64,000 bases of DNA from Channa striata (GCA_033026295.1 CM065183.1:1488001-1552000); one strand, 5' to 3'. Positions 13,900-27,280 are shown, counted from the first letter of the stretch. Made by a program: numbers and translations. Notes: a model not told the origin generated them from the sequence alone.

Positions 13900-14440
13900 C
13901 TGCAGTACGATGTCCACTTTGTGTTATTAAAGCATTTTAATGTGGTGTTCAGGTGGTGACAGCAGCTGATTAGGATCCGATAAAGATCGAGGTCTGGTGT
14001 GATACAGGAAAATGTAATGGTTATTTTACCTAAAATGTCTGTCTATTTTAAACACATCTTGATTTTTCTCTGACCCTAACCCTGTCCCTGTCTTGCCTGA
14101 ACATAACCAGACACAGGACCCAGGAACCGATCTCGGGTCTTTCACTTGGCAGTCCAGTGCTTTGGACACCTATCACCTTTCCCAACCACATCCTTGCAAC
14201 TCAGTTTTCCTTAATAAAACTATTGATTGTGTCTTTAAAAAAATAAGTTGCACCAGAACCTAATGAGCAGTTTAAAAAGTGTGTTACGAAACGTCTTCGC
14301 ATTTGCAGTTTCCTTCTCTAACCTTAACCAGTGCTATTGTTTTTGTCTAAACTTGAGACTATGCAGTTGAACTCAGGTCTGTGTTGTGAAAGTCGTGGAT
14401 TCACATTTTGAAATTTACACCTTGACCCCCGGCCTCAGTC
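13900..14440. repeat. possible worn interspersed repeat ('ctaaccctaacc' type)
   Basis: Blocks such as 'ctgaccctaaccctgtccctgtcttgcctgaacataacc' and 'gtgtgttacgaaacgtcttcgcat' recall a common fish repeat. A stretch at about 2355-2400 shares a 'caggtggtga...gatccgat' word with 13,950-13,985. I cannot define ends or class. Confidence 0.25.
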
Positions 14441-14502
14441 AAACATTTTCTGCATTAGATCAGAATTCATGCAGTGATGATGTTTCTTCTATATTTGTGG
14501 TC

Positions 14503-14540
14503 TCTCATCCCAAACATTTGTGCAAATGTTTGGGATGAGA
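14503..14540. repeat. near-perfect 38-bp palindrome (18-bp arms, 2-nt centre)
   Basis: Arms 14503-14520 and 14523-14540 are exact reverse complements with only two central bases. It is long enough to extrude as a hairpin or cruciform. Nothing around it looks like a transposon end. See findings. Confidence 0.85.
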
Positions 14541-14704
14541 AGAGAGGGTTGATCAACTGTATCTCTCCAATATTTTTGAGTCATTCTGCATCTCTTTGGG
14601 GTCCATTTTTGGGGGTTAACTCCATTTAAAAATGTGACTTCTAACAACCAATCAGCTGCACCAGTGATGTTTTTTTTTGTTTTGCAAACATTTTTTTGTC
14701 AATT

Positions 14705-15020
14705 TACATTGGGGAACACGGTGTTGGAGGGGTAGCTCCGCCACCTAATGGCTCTAAGGTTGCGAGTTTGTGCCCTGGCCACGCGTGGTCTTTCTCTGTG
14801 GAGTTTGCATGTTCTTCCCGTGCTTGCCTGGCTTTCCTCTGTGTACTCCGGTTTCCTCCCACAGTCCAAAAACATGCACATAAGGTGAATTGGCGATTCT
14901 AAAATTGTCGTTGGTGTGAATGGTTGTCTGTCTGTGTGTCCCACTGAGACAGACTGGCGACATGTCTAAGGTGTACCCCGCCTCTCACCTAATGACAGCG
15001 GGGATAGGCTCCTACTTTAA
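14705..15020 (+). mobile_element. SINE-like element ('gtggagtttgcatgttctt' family)
   Basis: The element contains the characteristic run 'gtggagtttgcatgttctt...tccggtttcctcccacagtccaaa', then 'gaatggttgtctgtctgtgtgtccc'. It ends with 'gtgtaccccgcctctcacctaatgacagc..gggataggctcc'. This is a repeat widespread in teleost genomes. The 5' part is diverged and I see no clean A/B promoter boxes. Partial copies of the same family lie at about 50,340-50,490 and 55,966-56,085. The family name is uncertain. Its short overlapping reading frames are not genes. Confidence 0.65.
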
Positions 15021-15854
15021 TTCCATGCGCTTTACTAATAAAATTTTATAAGCTTGAGTTTTGTCTGACATAATGAACATTTTGTGCCAAAACATTGAGC
15101 ATTGCGTGTGACCTTATTTACTGTCAAGTCATTTACTTTTTTCTTCAGTTAATGGAGTGATTTCATGAAAAGGCCGTTATCTCATCTAGCTGCTGATTCC
15201 TCCAGAGAACCCTTCACATTCTCTGGGTCTGAGTCCGAGACTCTCCGATGACAAGCCCGACACATCAGCTTGACTCTAGCTGTGTCAGAGAGAAAGGCTT
15301 GTACTTGTGGATCCCTCATATTAAGTGTTAAGGGCAGTACTGAATGTTCCCGATCTTTCAACATAAATGTCCTATACAGCTTCCCCTGAAGCTGCTGCTT
15401 CAGCCAGAAACAGCTGGATCTGCTTATGGCTGATATGCAGGGACTAGATCCTAATTGACTGTTGCATTAGATTTGCTTGTCAGATGGCCAACTCCTGCCT
15501 TAAACAGCTAGTGGGCTGTTGCACATTGCTGGGGAGGGAGGACAGCATGCACATGGAATCAAACACAGATCCCAGTGTGGAAACTTTTGCAGAAACGTGA
15601 GGCTACGCAGGCAGATCCTGCCCTCTTGTGGAGGAAAACGGTTATACAGATTCATTTTTCATTGCAGTAAACATTATTGGACATTTGTGATTCTAATAAT
15701 GTAGACAAAAGGCAACAAAAAAGACAATAACAATTGTTTGTACCAAACCACCACTCACAGTAACTACAGGTGAGTTTAATGTGTGCTCCCGATGACTCCC
15801 ACCCTTAACCTTCCATGCTCTGGATGTTGTGTCCACAAATCTGCACATGTAGCA

Positions 15855-15980
15855 GAGATGGAGTGTAACTTATAACTCAAGTACATTTAGTTACATGAAA
15901 TGCTGCAGTCTTCTTGCAGTTTAGTGGACTAGTTACATTTAGTTACTAGCTACTTTTTGCAGATGCAGATTCTTAAAAAA
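15855..15980. repeat. 'AAGTAC' interspersed repeat copy
   Basis: Words 'tataactcaagtacatttagttacatg', 'gactagttacatttagttactagctactttttgcagatgcagattct' are those of a very common acanthomorph repeat. It has no coding capacity. Class is not known to me. Confidence 0.5.
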
Positions 15981-17206
15981 CTATTGTAAACAAAGCAGCT
16001 GTCAGTATATAAAGTGGTTAACAGTTGCTGTTATTGGATGAATTACTGATTTAAACGGGGCCCCATAATCTCTGGAGCTTATGTATCAAGTGACTGTTAA
16101 TAATTATTTTTTGGAAAGTTATAGGTCTCAGTTAAAAGACACAGACTGACCAAAGCACAAACATGACATGAAATGGCATTAGAACTTTTATTAGTATAGT
16201 ACTAGCGACCTTTGAAGAACACACACCAGGGACGACATGATGTGTGAGCCAGGGATTAAACAGCCAACTCTGCCACTGATTTCATAAGTTGCTAAATTAA
16301 ACATTCACCTACTAAAATGGTCACATAAAAAACAACAACAAATAAATAAATACCAGTCACAGATTCAAAACTATAATTAATTGGACCACAGAATTTGTCA
16401 ACTGAGCAGTCAACCAACGTTGGAGTATAGCTGAATATATTGTGTGAATATCTTTGTTAAGGTTTGTTAAAGACTTGATCATATAGATAAATAAATTGAA
16501 ATATAAAAATGATGAACAACTTACATCCCTTGTGTTATATACAATCCAGGAGAGAACATCACAAATGCTTGTTGTGGAACTATGTAAAAGCATGTGCCTT
16601 TATTCTCATTTAAATGACTCTGTTTGACTGCAAAGCAATTTACTCTGCCCTTAAATGTGTCAGTCAAATCACCCGACTTTTGCTTTGGAAGTTCATAAAC
16701 CTTTACTTTTTAACCTAGATGTCACCTCCTTAGACAGCTAATTCTGCAGCTGAGCTTTACACAGACACAGAAGCACGTACAACTGTACTGCAACAAAAGA
16801 AAGTGTAGGTTAAGTTTGGAAATATATATTCTGATAACTGGGACGCAACAGCCCCTCCCCTCCTCCTCGTTAAAGCCCATGTAACAATCACAGCGCTTTT
16901 GAAATACTCAGATAATGATGTGCATGACCTGTTCTCAGGTTATTGTGTTGATTTTCCAAGGCAAATGACATGATTTCTGCAGGCTGCTGTTCCCTCCACA
17001 GTTTTCCCCGTTGGCCCAGATGTACAGTATACAGAACATGGGCTGCAATCAGAGCCTGGGCTCTCAGAGGAGTCCCGGCTCCACATCTTCTCCTTCACCG
17101 CTCAGAAAAAACAAAGTCAGTCTTGATGGACGGAGAGTTTACAGGGCTCGTCAGGCATTAACAGATTTGATCCTTGCTGGAAAGAAAAAGGCCTCGAGCC
17201 CCCCAA

Positions 17207-17221
17207 CCCCCCCCCCCCCCC
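17207..17221 (+). repeat. poly-C tract
   Basis: An uninterrupted run of about 15 C, preceded by a broken C-rich run. Length may be unreliable in any assembly. Confidence 0.8.
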
Positions 17222-17603
17222 AGCTTCGTGGGATATTGCCATCACTGAGGAAGCCGAGGATACGGGAAGGCGTGGTGGTCCTGTGCCAAGAATGCTGGCT
17301 GACTTAGTCATGATGAGGGTTAAAGTGCATGAGCGTGTTGTCTTGTGCTTTTATCAGTATGTCATATGTTCAATATGATCATGAAGAAAATGTGACCCAA
17401 TGACACAATCAGTTCAGGAAAACGCTCAACCATTCCCAAGATTTCACACTCATGATGTTTTATAACATCAATTACTTTTAGTCATTTGAAGTGAGAAGGA
17501 AAACCGATTCTTTAAACTCTAATCTTAGAGCTTATTGATTTGGTGGTTTCGGGGTAACAGCTGAATTCTGTGGATTATAGGTCAGCACCCAACAATGCAC
17601 ACT

Positions 17604-17629
17604 CACACACACACACACACACACACACA
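17604..17629 (+). repeat. (CA)n microsatellite
   Basis: About 13 uninterrupted CA units. Confidence 0.95.
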
Positions 17630-17767
17630 AACACGTAACCTATTGGAGCAAGGAGAAGCTTTTTCTTTGGAGATGAAAAATATTTTAAATAATAAAGCTA
17701 GTGACTAAACTGTCTTCAAGTCTTATTGCCTGTCAGCTTTTAATTGATTTTATGGTCTTGCTACTTT

Positions 17768-17925
17768 CAATTCAAGTCTACTTTGCTAATTCACAGCAAA
17801 AATCATCTCACTTTACATAGTAAAATAAAGATTTAACTTATTTATAAGAATAAACAAAAATCCCCTTAAACAAACAACAATGAAGAGGAAAATCTGCCTT
17901 TAACAGAAGAAATCTCCAACAGCAG
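17768..17925 (-). mobile_element. L2-clade LINE 3' end, diverged, reverse strand
   Basis: Reading the reverse strand gives a worn version of the L2 tail. On the plus strand it opens with 'ttcaattcaa', continues with a 'catctcactttacatagtaaaataaag' block, and then 'ctgcctttaacagaagaaatctccaacagcag'. The last block corresponds to 'ctccctttaacggaagaaacctccagcag' in the better copy at 56.1-56.4 kb. Many substitutions and gaps suggest it is older than the other copies. Confidence 0.7.
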
Positions 17926-19265
17926 TAACTGCTTGTGCATCATCTAAATCTCTGACGTTGCATTAACCTGTGTGAAAGACATTATGCAAACAAGGTTTTG
18001 ACTGACTTCTTTATTAATTACAGAGGCACCAGCATCCATGTTTAGTTTTTCCTGTATATCTGCATCTGTACTTTTCAAATGTTTGCCAACAAATATTTAT
18101 CAATTAATTAATCATTAAAAATAAAACAGCAACTTCAACATTTTGTAAATGGGCACATCCCACGTGGTGTGTGATACATCATGTGTCAGCTGATGGGTCG
18201 CTACAAGTCAATGTTGCTGATGTGTGTTGGACTGAAGACTCTCGAGCTTATGTACAACGACACTGGAAATATGCTGTTACCAAGTTTAATATCGAAGCCG
18301 AAAACAAAGTTGTGGTGCTAAATTTAAGATATTTTGAGGTATCATCATAGCTCTGTCTGACACACCAGTCCACCACAAGTCTCTCTATTCCAAACTGATT
18401 AGTTGAGATATGTGTGAGAATAAAAGGAAGGAAATTTTAGCAACTAAACATTTTGGAACAAAGAAACATGTTCAGTGTTCATTTAGTGTCTCTACGGGGA
18501 TTATTGAAAACACTGTTCATTCAGAAAATGACCATATTAACGCACTAAAGCTGTTAAATAATACTTTTGGTATCCACATTAGTTGAGCAGGTATTAGTGA
18601 ATTGGCTAAATTGTCTGTTTAACCTTATTCATCTAACGTGATGTTTTATTCACAAAAAATGACTTAGACATATTCAGGTTTATTCTCAGCCACCCGACAA
18701 ACTCCTACTTTTCTTTAATAGAAAGTGTCTGCACTATTCATTGTCAGGGCTCCCTTGGCATTGTTCATGTGAGTTTGTTTAGCAAATCAGTGAGACATGT
18801 CCCATATTGTGTCCTCTGAGCTGTGACTGCAAACTCCTACAATGATCCCTGTGAAGTTTCATGAACTATGAAATTCACTTATAAGGCGGCTGAGCTCACA
18901 AGTATAAATATTTGACTTTACGTTTTAGGTGAGTTTAGGGAAGGGCCAGCGGGCTGTGTGACAGGATATCAGGGCGGCTGGGGGACGTGGGGGAGGCTCA
19001 CAGAAACCGATAAAAGCTGTGATTACAGTCACTCCCCCCTGACTCAGAAGAACCGGGGGTGTTGGCAGCAGCTTCCCTGTCTAATCTCCAGTTGCTAAGT
19101 GAGTAATTGGAAGTGAGAGCTTATGTATTTTTGTAATGAGCTGACAGCATATTTCCACTCCTTGCCCAAAAGTTTTGCCTAATCAACATGGTCACGCTGT
19201 TTCTCTGTTAGTGACAGCTCTCACCACAATGGCCGTGACAAAACAAAATGTCAACCGCTGGATGG

Positions 19266-19266
<1 letters not shown>

Positions 19267-19307
<41 letters not shown>
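19267..19307 (+). repeat. (TG)n microsatellite
   Basis: About 20 uninterrupted TG units. Confidence 0.95.
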
Positions 19308-19310
<3 letters not shown>

Positions 19311-22300
19311 GGGTGGGCTTCAACTACTCCCAGCTCTACATCAACATCACTTCTTCAGTCTGCAGCCTTGGACAAAGAGCCGAGCTTGCTTGCATTGCTC
19401 AAAAGCCTTCTTGTCCCCTGCTACGTGATGGATGATTTACACAGATGTGGCATGTGTGTGTGACTCTGTCCTTTTTGTATCCCACTGAGCAGCTACAAAC
19501 TCCACCACACAGCACAGCCTCACCCGCTCACTGCAGCAGGAGCAGCCGTTATGGATGAGGTTGGTTTCACCAGGCAGACATTGTTTGAGCGAAGCAAGTA
19601 AACACATTTGCGTGGCATGATGGGAAGTGTGGCAATATGGACAATGGACATGCTCTGCTTGCACAACTACCAGTCACAAAATGACAAAGTGAACCATAAA
19701 ACACCAATTTAGTGGAATCAAGTTAGCTGGTTATTTCAACTTAAAATATATATATTTTTAATTTTCAGACAGGTCACACATCAGAACTCAGAAAAACTTC
19801 TGACTGAAGGTCTTTTGACTTTATGAGTTTCATAAATTATTTCAACTTGTAGGGGATATTTGTGAAGGAAGCACCAACTATAATAAATACATTGTTTTAA
19901 TTTTTTTTATAAATAAAAATGGTAACCATAGAAAGGATTATGATAAAGTTCTTTAAATTTAAATCAGTCAATTAAAAGTCAATTAAAGAACCGACTGTTA
20001 GAAAGTGTCATAAGAAGCTTTAAAATATTCCACATTTTTAGGTCCTTTGGCGATAGATAAAGATATACAAAGATAAATTACATACTTCTTACATGTACTA
20101 TACAAACCACGTGCTATTACGATCATCATAAGGTGCACAACATCTCACAGAGTCAAACCCTTCTCTATTGTGGAAAAGTCTTCATCCACCACCACGTCCA
20201 CCTCCTGAAAGGTTTTCAGTTGTATAGTGTCTGGGTTTCTCTTAGTAGTTTCTAGTAGTACACTGGTTGATGTTAAGCATCACACTGTAATGGACTGAAA
20301 ATACAGTTAACTTAACTTTCTTTTTTAAAATTGCGCCACCTGACTTCATTTAAAAAAGTTTCTAAGTAAAACTTTTTAAAAGGAAAAATGCATTTAATAC
20401 ATTTTTTTACATAAGCTAAATGTCATAACAGTATAAAAAGTTCTTCTTCTTTCTCACTTACAAAAATAATTGCTTTGAATGTGTTGTCACTCCTGTGATC
20501 TGAATAAGTGATGCTCTCAGTGTAAGGTTGCTAACAAAATCCTCAATGAAACAAATGATTCTACAGAAAATGAAAGTAAATCTCGTGGGCATAATTCCAA
20601 AAGTCAAACTCTGATGGGAATTAAAATGAATGAAATAATCTTTGTTTTAACAGCTGCGGACTTTGATTCCCAGACTGTGTGTGAGTTGTGTGTCAGCTCA
20701 CTCACCATCGATACAAGATCAAGTTGTGGGAACAAGTTTTGTTCCAACATAAAGAAGCATGACAGCACATCTTTTCATATTTAGTTTGAGCAACAATACA
20801 CATTTAAGCTTCACTGGCTACCTGCAGAGAAAAGATCTTTTATATTGCGTCGCATCTTGCTCCAAACTGATCCTTTATTTCCGATTTATTTCTTTTTACT
20901 TGACACACTGTTCACACCGAGTTTAAAAACATGGACATGAATGAGAAGCTGCATTATGGGACGTGTTTCTAGAGTTTGACCAGGGCTACAAAGTCAGGAA
21001 ATGTCAACTTTTGCTTTGACTTATTTTCAGCTTAACCACTGGAAGTAAAAATCCAAAATACTGAGGCTTTTAAACTGGCCTGGAACTCGTGAAGTTTTCA
21101 CGCACTGTAATTTGAAACAACATGTCCATCTCCTTATTCCGTGTTTCTATAGTGGACTTACTAAGAATCAGAAACTAACCCTTTTATTTGAAGGATTATT
21201 TTAAGGTTAAAGGTTGCTCATCAGCATGGTTTCATTTGGTGTGTGATCCAGCCTCGGTTCGACCTAAAACAGCAGATTTTTTCTGCTTTGTTTCTTTCAG
21301 CATTCAGCATCTGCTGGCAGAGTTTTGTCCAGATGTTTTATTTATTACCACGGTTATGAGGTTTTCCACGCTGTAAAGTAACTTTACAAAGTCAGGACTG
21401 TTTACTGGTACAGGACAGGATCTTCTTCCTGTGTCTACTTTCAAGATCCCGCCCCAGATCCAATGAACACACAAGGAATTAAGGGAATTTATACCTTGAC
21501 AGAATACACAATTAGGTCAGTTTTTGTGTATGCAAAGTTGTTAAAACTCATCATTGTTTGCTGTTCCTTTTTATCCAAATTCGTCATTTAACAATGACAA
21601 TCTTCTAAATAACCACTCTGGAGTTTAGCCTTGGGTTTGCCATATTGTCACAAAACCATATTTGTTGTTAAAAATGACAATTTCTAATCAAGACCAAAGC
21701 ATCGCCATAACATCAATTTGAAAAGTCCTGAAAAAGGAACAAACGGTTATGCTGAGCAACATACACAGAACAGATCGGCAAAGAAAAACAACAGGCTAAA
21801 TTATAAATTTAAAAAAAGACAAAACCAAACCAAAAAGTAGAGAGAAGGTATTTTTTTGTAACTGCTGAGACTTCGCTGAATGTCGAAGGAATGGAAAGGC
21901 CAAAGTGTGTCTGAAGAAATGACCTGCTCATGATTCAAACCAGCTAACCTCATCTGTGCAGCATCATGGCTGCCTGTGGAACGGGCTCTTCGATATTTAT
22001 TCCTGAAACTCAAACTCATGCGCCAGCAGCAGAATTCATAGTGCAAAAGTGGAAGGTTTTAGATTGAATAAAAAAAAACCTAAAACAAATGCCAACTGAA
22101 GGAGGTTCCTCCTGGTTCCACTGAAAAAAATATTTATACACATTTAACATTTTATTTGATTATTCAAATAAATTATTATTACATTAAAAATCACATTATT
22201 ATTTAAAACTGTTTGCTCTAATATGTTTGGAGGTAAAGAGAGAGATGAATTTTTGGTCATCTGATACTAAAGGTGCTATTTTCAAACTGACGTGTAAAAA

Positions 22301-24044
22301 CTCTATTATATATTTATCTGGGCTCGAAGTCTTTATTATATAATATAAACAAATTCATTTGTCTTGCTGTTTCAATACTATATAGATGGCATACATATGC
22401 AATTTATGTAAAAATTTGATATTTTGAAATTTTAACAGTTATTGAAAGTTATTTAAAAATTATTTTATCACAACGACTAAAAGAACATTTGTACTATCTA
22501 AAGGTGCATTATTATTTGCATCCACCTATATCAAAATAAGGGCAGCACTGTTAGCTAGTACAACTCTTGTTTGCTCATCAGAAGTACCAAAAATTGCGTT
22601 TAGAAAAGTTATGTGTAAATTAAAATGATAAAATTGCAAAAGTATGCATATTAATAAGCGTATAAAAAAATTACTTTACCTAATTTATGATAAGGGAATA
22701 TTTGTAGTTTCTGAATGTATGCATAGTATTGCAGGTATTGATAGTGTAAACTTTTTTGTGATGGTCCAACGGTTATCATGTACAATGTTACAAGCTTACA
22801 GATGGAGACAGTTGTATTGTTGTTGCTCACTGTAATATTTCAATGCTTAAAGCGCCACAATTTTCCATTTACCTACATTGTATTGGGGAGAAAGACATGT
22901 CAAGATCAAACTGATCTGCACATATAATAAAAACGGAAACAAACAGTGTTACTGATGCAGTGACCTGCAAGAGAACCTGTGGAGGTGCTCTGCATGCTCT
23001 GTGAGGTTAGCTGTGTGTGACGCCTTCTTAGATTACGAAGGCAACGACATGAGGCGAAAATCCTATCCTGTAAAACTTCAGCTCCAGTCGATGGGCCTGC
23101 ATGGGAAATCAGCTTCAGCACAGGGCTTCACGGATTAGACACTATCTGCTACGCTCCCTCTGGAGCCCTGCACCCGACCGCAAACCTCAAGACTTGTGTC
23201 TCCACCGAGGGGATAGGCAGGTACACGGAGGGTCAGAGTGGATTGCTTACGGAGGTGTTCCATTTAAAGTGCCAAAACAATTTCCCTATGACCCGCTGAA
23301 AGTCTGTTTTGGAAGTCCTCTTCTACCACTTCAGCCACAATGCAAGTCTTGAAATGTGACACTGGTGAACCCGCGTTAACCTGCAAGTTGATGGGGGGGT
23401 TACATGTGGTCAGGTTCTGCCCTGGGCCTCACATGCTGCAAGCTGTGTGCAAGAAGGGACAGAATATGCTTGTGTCATGAACACCTCCGTCCATCCCAGT
23501 GTGTGTTGCATATTTCCTGGGGTCATTACAATCACAGCAACTCTCCGTTTTCCCCTCCGTGTGTCCTTGCAGTAATCTGGAGATCTGGTGACCGCTTCAG
23601 GGCCGCTCAGGCTCTGGTATCTGCAGCACGGGGCACCAATCCATGCGGAACCATATGTAATATAATCAAAAAGTCAGTGCTGTGTTTTATACAACCAATC
23701 AGAGCCAATCAGTGTTAGCCCAGTGTGTGATGGGAAGGTGGAAAAAGGGGGGCTGGTGGGTTGCAGGGGCCCCAACCAAGTGTGTTACTCATCAGTCTCC
23801 CAGCACCAGCGCTGTGTTTGGATTGCTGTGTTTGGATAAAGCAGATTGGTTTGCACTTAACCCTGTAATATATGCAAAACTATTCTCCTGATAATATTCT
23901 TTAAGCCTGGCCAGTTACCAATGTGGCAGATACCGTAAACGCGGCACAGCTTGAAGAAAAATGGCACAAAATGAATTGTGACACGGTCGCCGAGGGGAGC
24001 ACATATGTCTCCGCAGACCTACACCCCAACCTCCCCACCCCTCT

Positions 24045-24047
<3 letters not shown>

Positions 24048-24077
<30 letters not shown>
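24048..24077 (+). repeat. (CA)n microsatellite
   Basis: About 15 CA units. It lies 70 bp upstream of a longer (GT)n tract, so the two are complementary in opposite orientation. Confidence 0.95.
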
Positions 24078-24081
<4 letters not shown>

Positions 24082-24145
24082 TGCATGTCTCACCTCTGTG
24101 ATGTTAACAAACACAGTATGAATAAAGGGAAGGTGTCAGTTTTTA

Positions 24146-24147
<2 letters not shown>

Positions 24148-24210
<63 letters not shown>
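24148..24210 (+). repeat. (GT)n microsatellite, long
   Basis: About 31 uninterrupted GT units, the longest simple repeat in the window. It can base-pair with the (CA)n at 24,048-24,077. Confidence 0.95.
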
Positions 24211-24212
<2 letters not shown>

Positions 24213-26798
24213 AGAACCCGCATTAAACTTCAGCAACAGTGAAGGAGCAAACAAAGGAGGCTTGTGGCTTTTCATATGGCTCATTATCAGTGATTGACAT
24301 AGATGTGATTAGTGTTTGTTGTGCGCTCATCCTGAAACTCAATTGTTAAATGTTTTAAGAAACAAATCTTTCTTTATCTTGAGCATGAGATGGGCATACA
24401 ATTCTAAATTCATTTCAGGGTGGATATAGACCTGAGAGCCAGTTAGCATTTTTGTTGAATTTGTCTGCATAAAGTATATGTGGGGAAAATTTGGAATATA
24501 AATATGGAGTATAAATATGTCCCTAAAAAGGAAAGTGGAAAATGCAAATTCTGTAAAAAATTATTAGGTTATAGAATCATAATACTGTGGCACATTACTG
24601 TAACATCCCAGTTTCTACCTGTGAAAAAAACTCATTACTTTTGTTTTAAACATGCCAACGATTGATTTCCAATGTAACACTGAATATTTGTCATTAAAAT
24701 TACACATGCCACTATTAGCTGCATCATAACAAATAAGCTGGTGCCTACATTCAGAACCTGCAATTTTTCCCAGTACTTTTATGAGAATGAAAAATGATAA
24801 CAATATCATTGTGACATGTAAATCGTGTGAGGGCAGTTGTAAGAATATTTCCACTCCTCAAGCACTGGAGACATCCTAATAGTGTAAAACCTGTGGGGAT
24901 GAAGCCCAACAAAGATGAGTGTGCTGTGGCACTCCCACGGTTAGACATCTAAAGATCAGCCACAGCAGGCTACAACAAGCAGGTGTAATGCAACTACTGG
25001 TTTCTGGGTTACACAAAATCAAAGCCAATAACTTCTATACTTTTCTATTAATAATGAGTATTTTAATCTATTTTATTTCATCGTTTTATGTTTTGGCTCT
25101 GTTTGTAATAAACGTAACAAAGTGGCACTTTCTTGTCGACATGTCACTTTCTGACAATTTGTAGCTTCAAACTACATCTCTCTCCATAGTTTAGCTGTAG
25201 AACTTCTTTCAGTGTGAAACAAAGAGCTGCATTGAAATATCTCACACAAAACAAAAATATAATTAAGTTCTCACATCAGTTACACGAAATTGAATAAAAG
25301 CAACATAAAACAACAACAACAACAATGAAATTAATACAACAGGTGTTCGCACATGAATGTTATCACCACAAGCCACCTTAGATGTCTGCGCTGCTCACAC
25401 CCTGCCTGAGTGAAAATCGCACATCACTGACTCACAGACTGAGGCACAAACAGCAGCTGTAGCTGCACAGTGAAACATCCTATGAGAGCCCAGGTTGAAA
25501 ACACTGTCACTTAAAAATGTAAAGATAAAACACATGCCTGTTAAGTGCCAGTGTTATTAATCAAAGAGCTCAAAGAGTTCAGCAGTCTGGTATTGACTCT
25601 GACCGTCTTCTTCAGTCCAGTGACATACATCTGATGACACAGGGACATTTGGACACTTATCAAACAGGGTGTCTGCTCAAATGATAATAAACCCTGGACT
25701 TTAAGCCACAATGAAACTAACATACTAGCAGGTGCAAACGTCAAGAGCCGCTCGCTGTACATGGAAATTGATAATAGCAAGTTCAGACAATAGACAGCTC
25801 AAAGACCTTGGTTAACACACACAGGGCCACAGCTCTACAGTCATTCAGGCAGCGTGACTGAGCATCTGAGGTACAGGAACAATCACAGAACACTCGTCTG
25901 CTCTGAGAGGGAGTCAAATGTATTTGAGTCATGAAGCAGACTGGGTCAAGGATGAAAGCTTCTCTCTTACACGACATAATTAATTGCACAACCTTCCACA
26001 GACCTGTGGTGTCATTAGAGTTACATTCACTTTCAGGAAAAAAAGAAAAAAAGCAATAGATTATGGCCTGGGCTTTCCCTCACCCACGAAAAAACAAAAC
26101 AAAACATGGCAGTATGACACTATAAATCATAATAATCATCACAGTTTACAACAGTATCAAACCAAACAGAGGCCTCTATATTAATAGTGATTTATAATCA
26201 AACATGCCCAGGTCTCTGTGATGCATGACAGATAGCAGGGAATGTTAAAGTTAGCAAAGCTCCACACAGTGATTAACCGTCTTTGCCTAAACAGTCGACT
26301 AATGTGTTTCCATAGCTAATAAATAGCTACACTGACTGTTTAGGCTATGGGGAAATTTGAATGATACACAAAAAGATTGACAGCCATCGTTCTGTGTGCG
26401 TGACTTACACTATTATTAAATTATGCGCTAAATGAAAGGCTCCACTGCCAAGACGCACGGCACAGCCTCGTGTTTTAGCAGGACTCGGCATCAGATGGGA
26501 TCTCCTTCCATGTAATAAGTAGCCGTGTGGTTTTCATAGTCCACCGGTCTGCTGAAATGTTGGCCTTAGCCAGCACTCTGCTGCCAGATTTCTTCTGGAA
26601 ACTTAATGAGAGCCTGGTGCTCCAGACCTCAGGTGGAGGGAGCGGGAATGCAAATGATGGCATAATCAAATATGTCTGTTTTGCCAGGGTCCGACTGCAC
26701 CCTGAAGGTTCTTCCCTCAGCAGCCTCAGAACCATACCCCTTAACTCCACCAGCTACAGTTAACGTCTCTTTCCCAATAAACCACACATTCTTTATTC

Positions 26799-26806
26799 CT
26801 CTACAG
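26799..26806 (+). repeat. left 8-bp target site duplication of hAT MITE
   Basis: CTCTACAG immediately precedes the element and is repeated exactly at 27,281-27,288. It fits the nTnnnnAn pattern of hAT target sites. Confidence 0.9.
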
Positions 26807-27280
26807 CAGGGGTCTCAGACTCGCGGCCCGCGGGCCCCCACCCTATTATTAAAGTTTAATGTTAGTGCGGCCCGCGAGTTTGTTATGAACGGAACGGAAA
26901 TGACGTACATTGCGGAAATGACGTATATTGAGGAAATAACGTTCTTTGTGTGTCGGCTAAACACTTGATTGAAACTTCAACGCGACAGCTTAAAGAAAGC
27001 TTAAAGAACTGTTAATACAGACATTTGAATCCTAATTATTATAATTATTGTTTTATTTACTTATTACTGATTGATTGATTGATTTTCTTATTAATTTCTT
27101 ATTTATTTTCTTCTAATTTGTTTATTTATTTTTTCATATTATTTTGTGTTAAAAATAAAAAATAAAGACATTTGAGAAGATTAAAATTTAAAAGTTTTTC
27201 TTGTGGAAACCTGATGCGGCCCAGCCTCACCCCGACTCTGCCTCCAGCGGCCCGCAAGTAAATTGAGTTTGAGACTCCTG
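26807..27280. mobile_element. non-autonomous hAT-superfamily transposon (MITE), 474 bp
   Basis: The ends are inverted repeats: 'caggggtctcagactc' on the left and, read on the reverse strand, 'caggagtctcaaactc' on the right (two mismatches in 16). Both are followed by 'cggcccgc' sub-terminal words, a signature of a vertebrate hAT group. The element is flanked by an exact 8-bp duplication CTCTACAG, the length typical of hAT insertions. The interior is AT-rich with no transposase frame, so it would have moved using a hAT transposase supplied elsewhere. Boundaries are defined to the base by the duplication. Confidence 0.92.

Larger units (their letters stand above)
15021..17767. other. non-coding DNA with short repeats
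   Basis: No gene supported. A frame at 17,038-17,280 begins MGCNQSLG, which would resemble an acylated N-terminus. It lacks a splice context I can defend and runs into a poly-C tract (see rejected). Repeats listed separately are 15,855-15,980 and the simple tracts near 17.2 and 17.6 kb. Confidence 0.5.
17926..26798. other. long non-coding stretch with microsatellites
   Basis: No exon, RNA gene or recognisable transposon. The region around 18.9-19.1 kb is GC-richer and could be a conserved non-coding element, but that cannot be judged here. Frames that cross the (TG)n and (CA)n tracts encode only simple dipeptide repeats. Confidence 0.5.

Noticed and set aside
17011..17307. Frame containing MGCNQSLGSQRSPG..., resembling an acylated N-terminus of a signalling protein
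   Set aside because: No recognised family, no defensible splice donor, and the frame continues through a poly-C tract. Could be tested with RNA-seq, but sequence alone does not support a gene.
24090..24297. Open frames across the (GT)n tract encoding long Thr-His or Val-Cys repeats
   Set aside because: Pure microsatellite translation on both strands.
26527..26968. Possible host exons around 26.5-26.97 kb
   Set aside because: Overlapping frames on both strands without motif; the distal part lies inside the hAT MITE.
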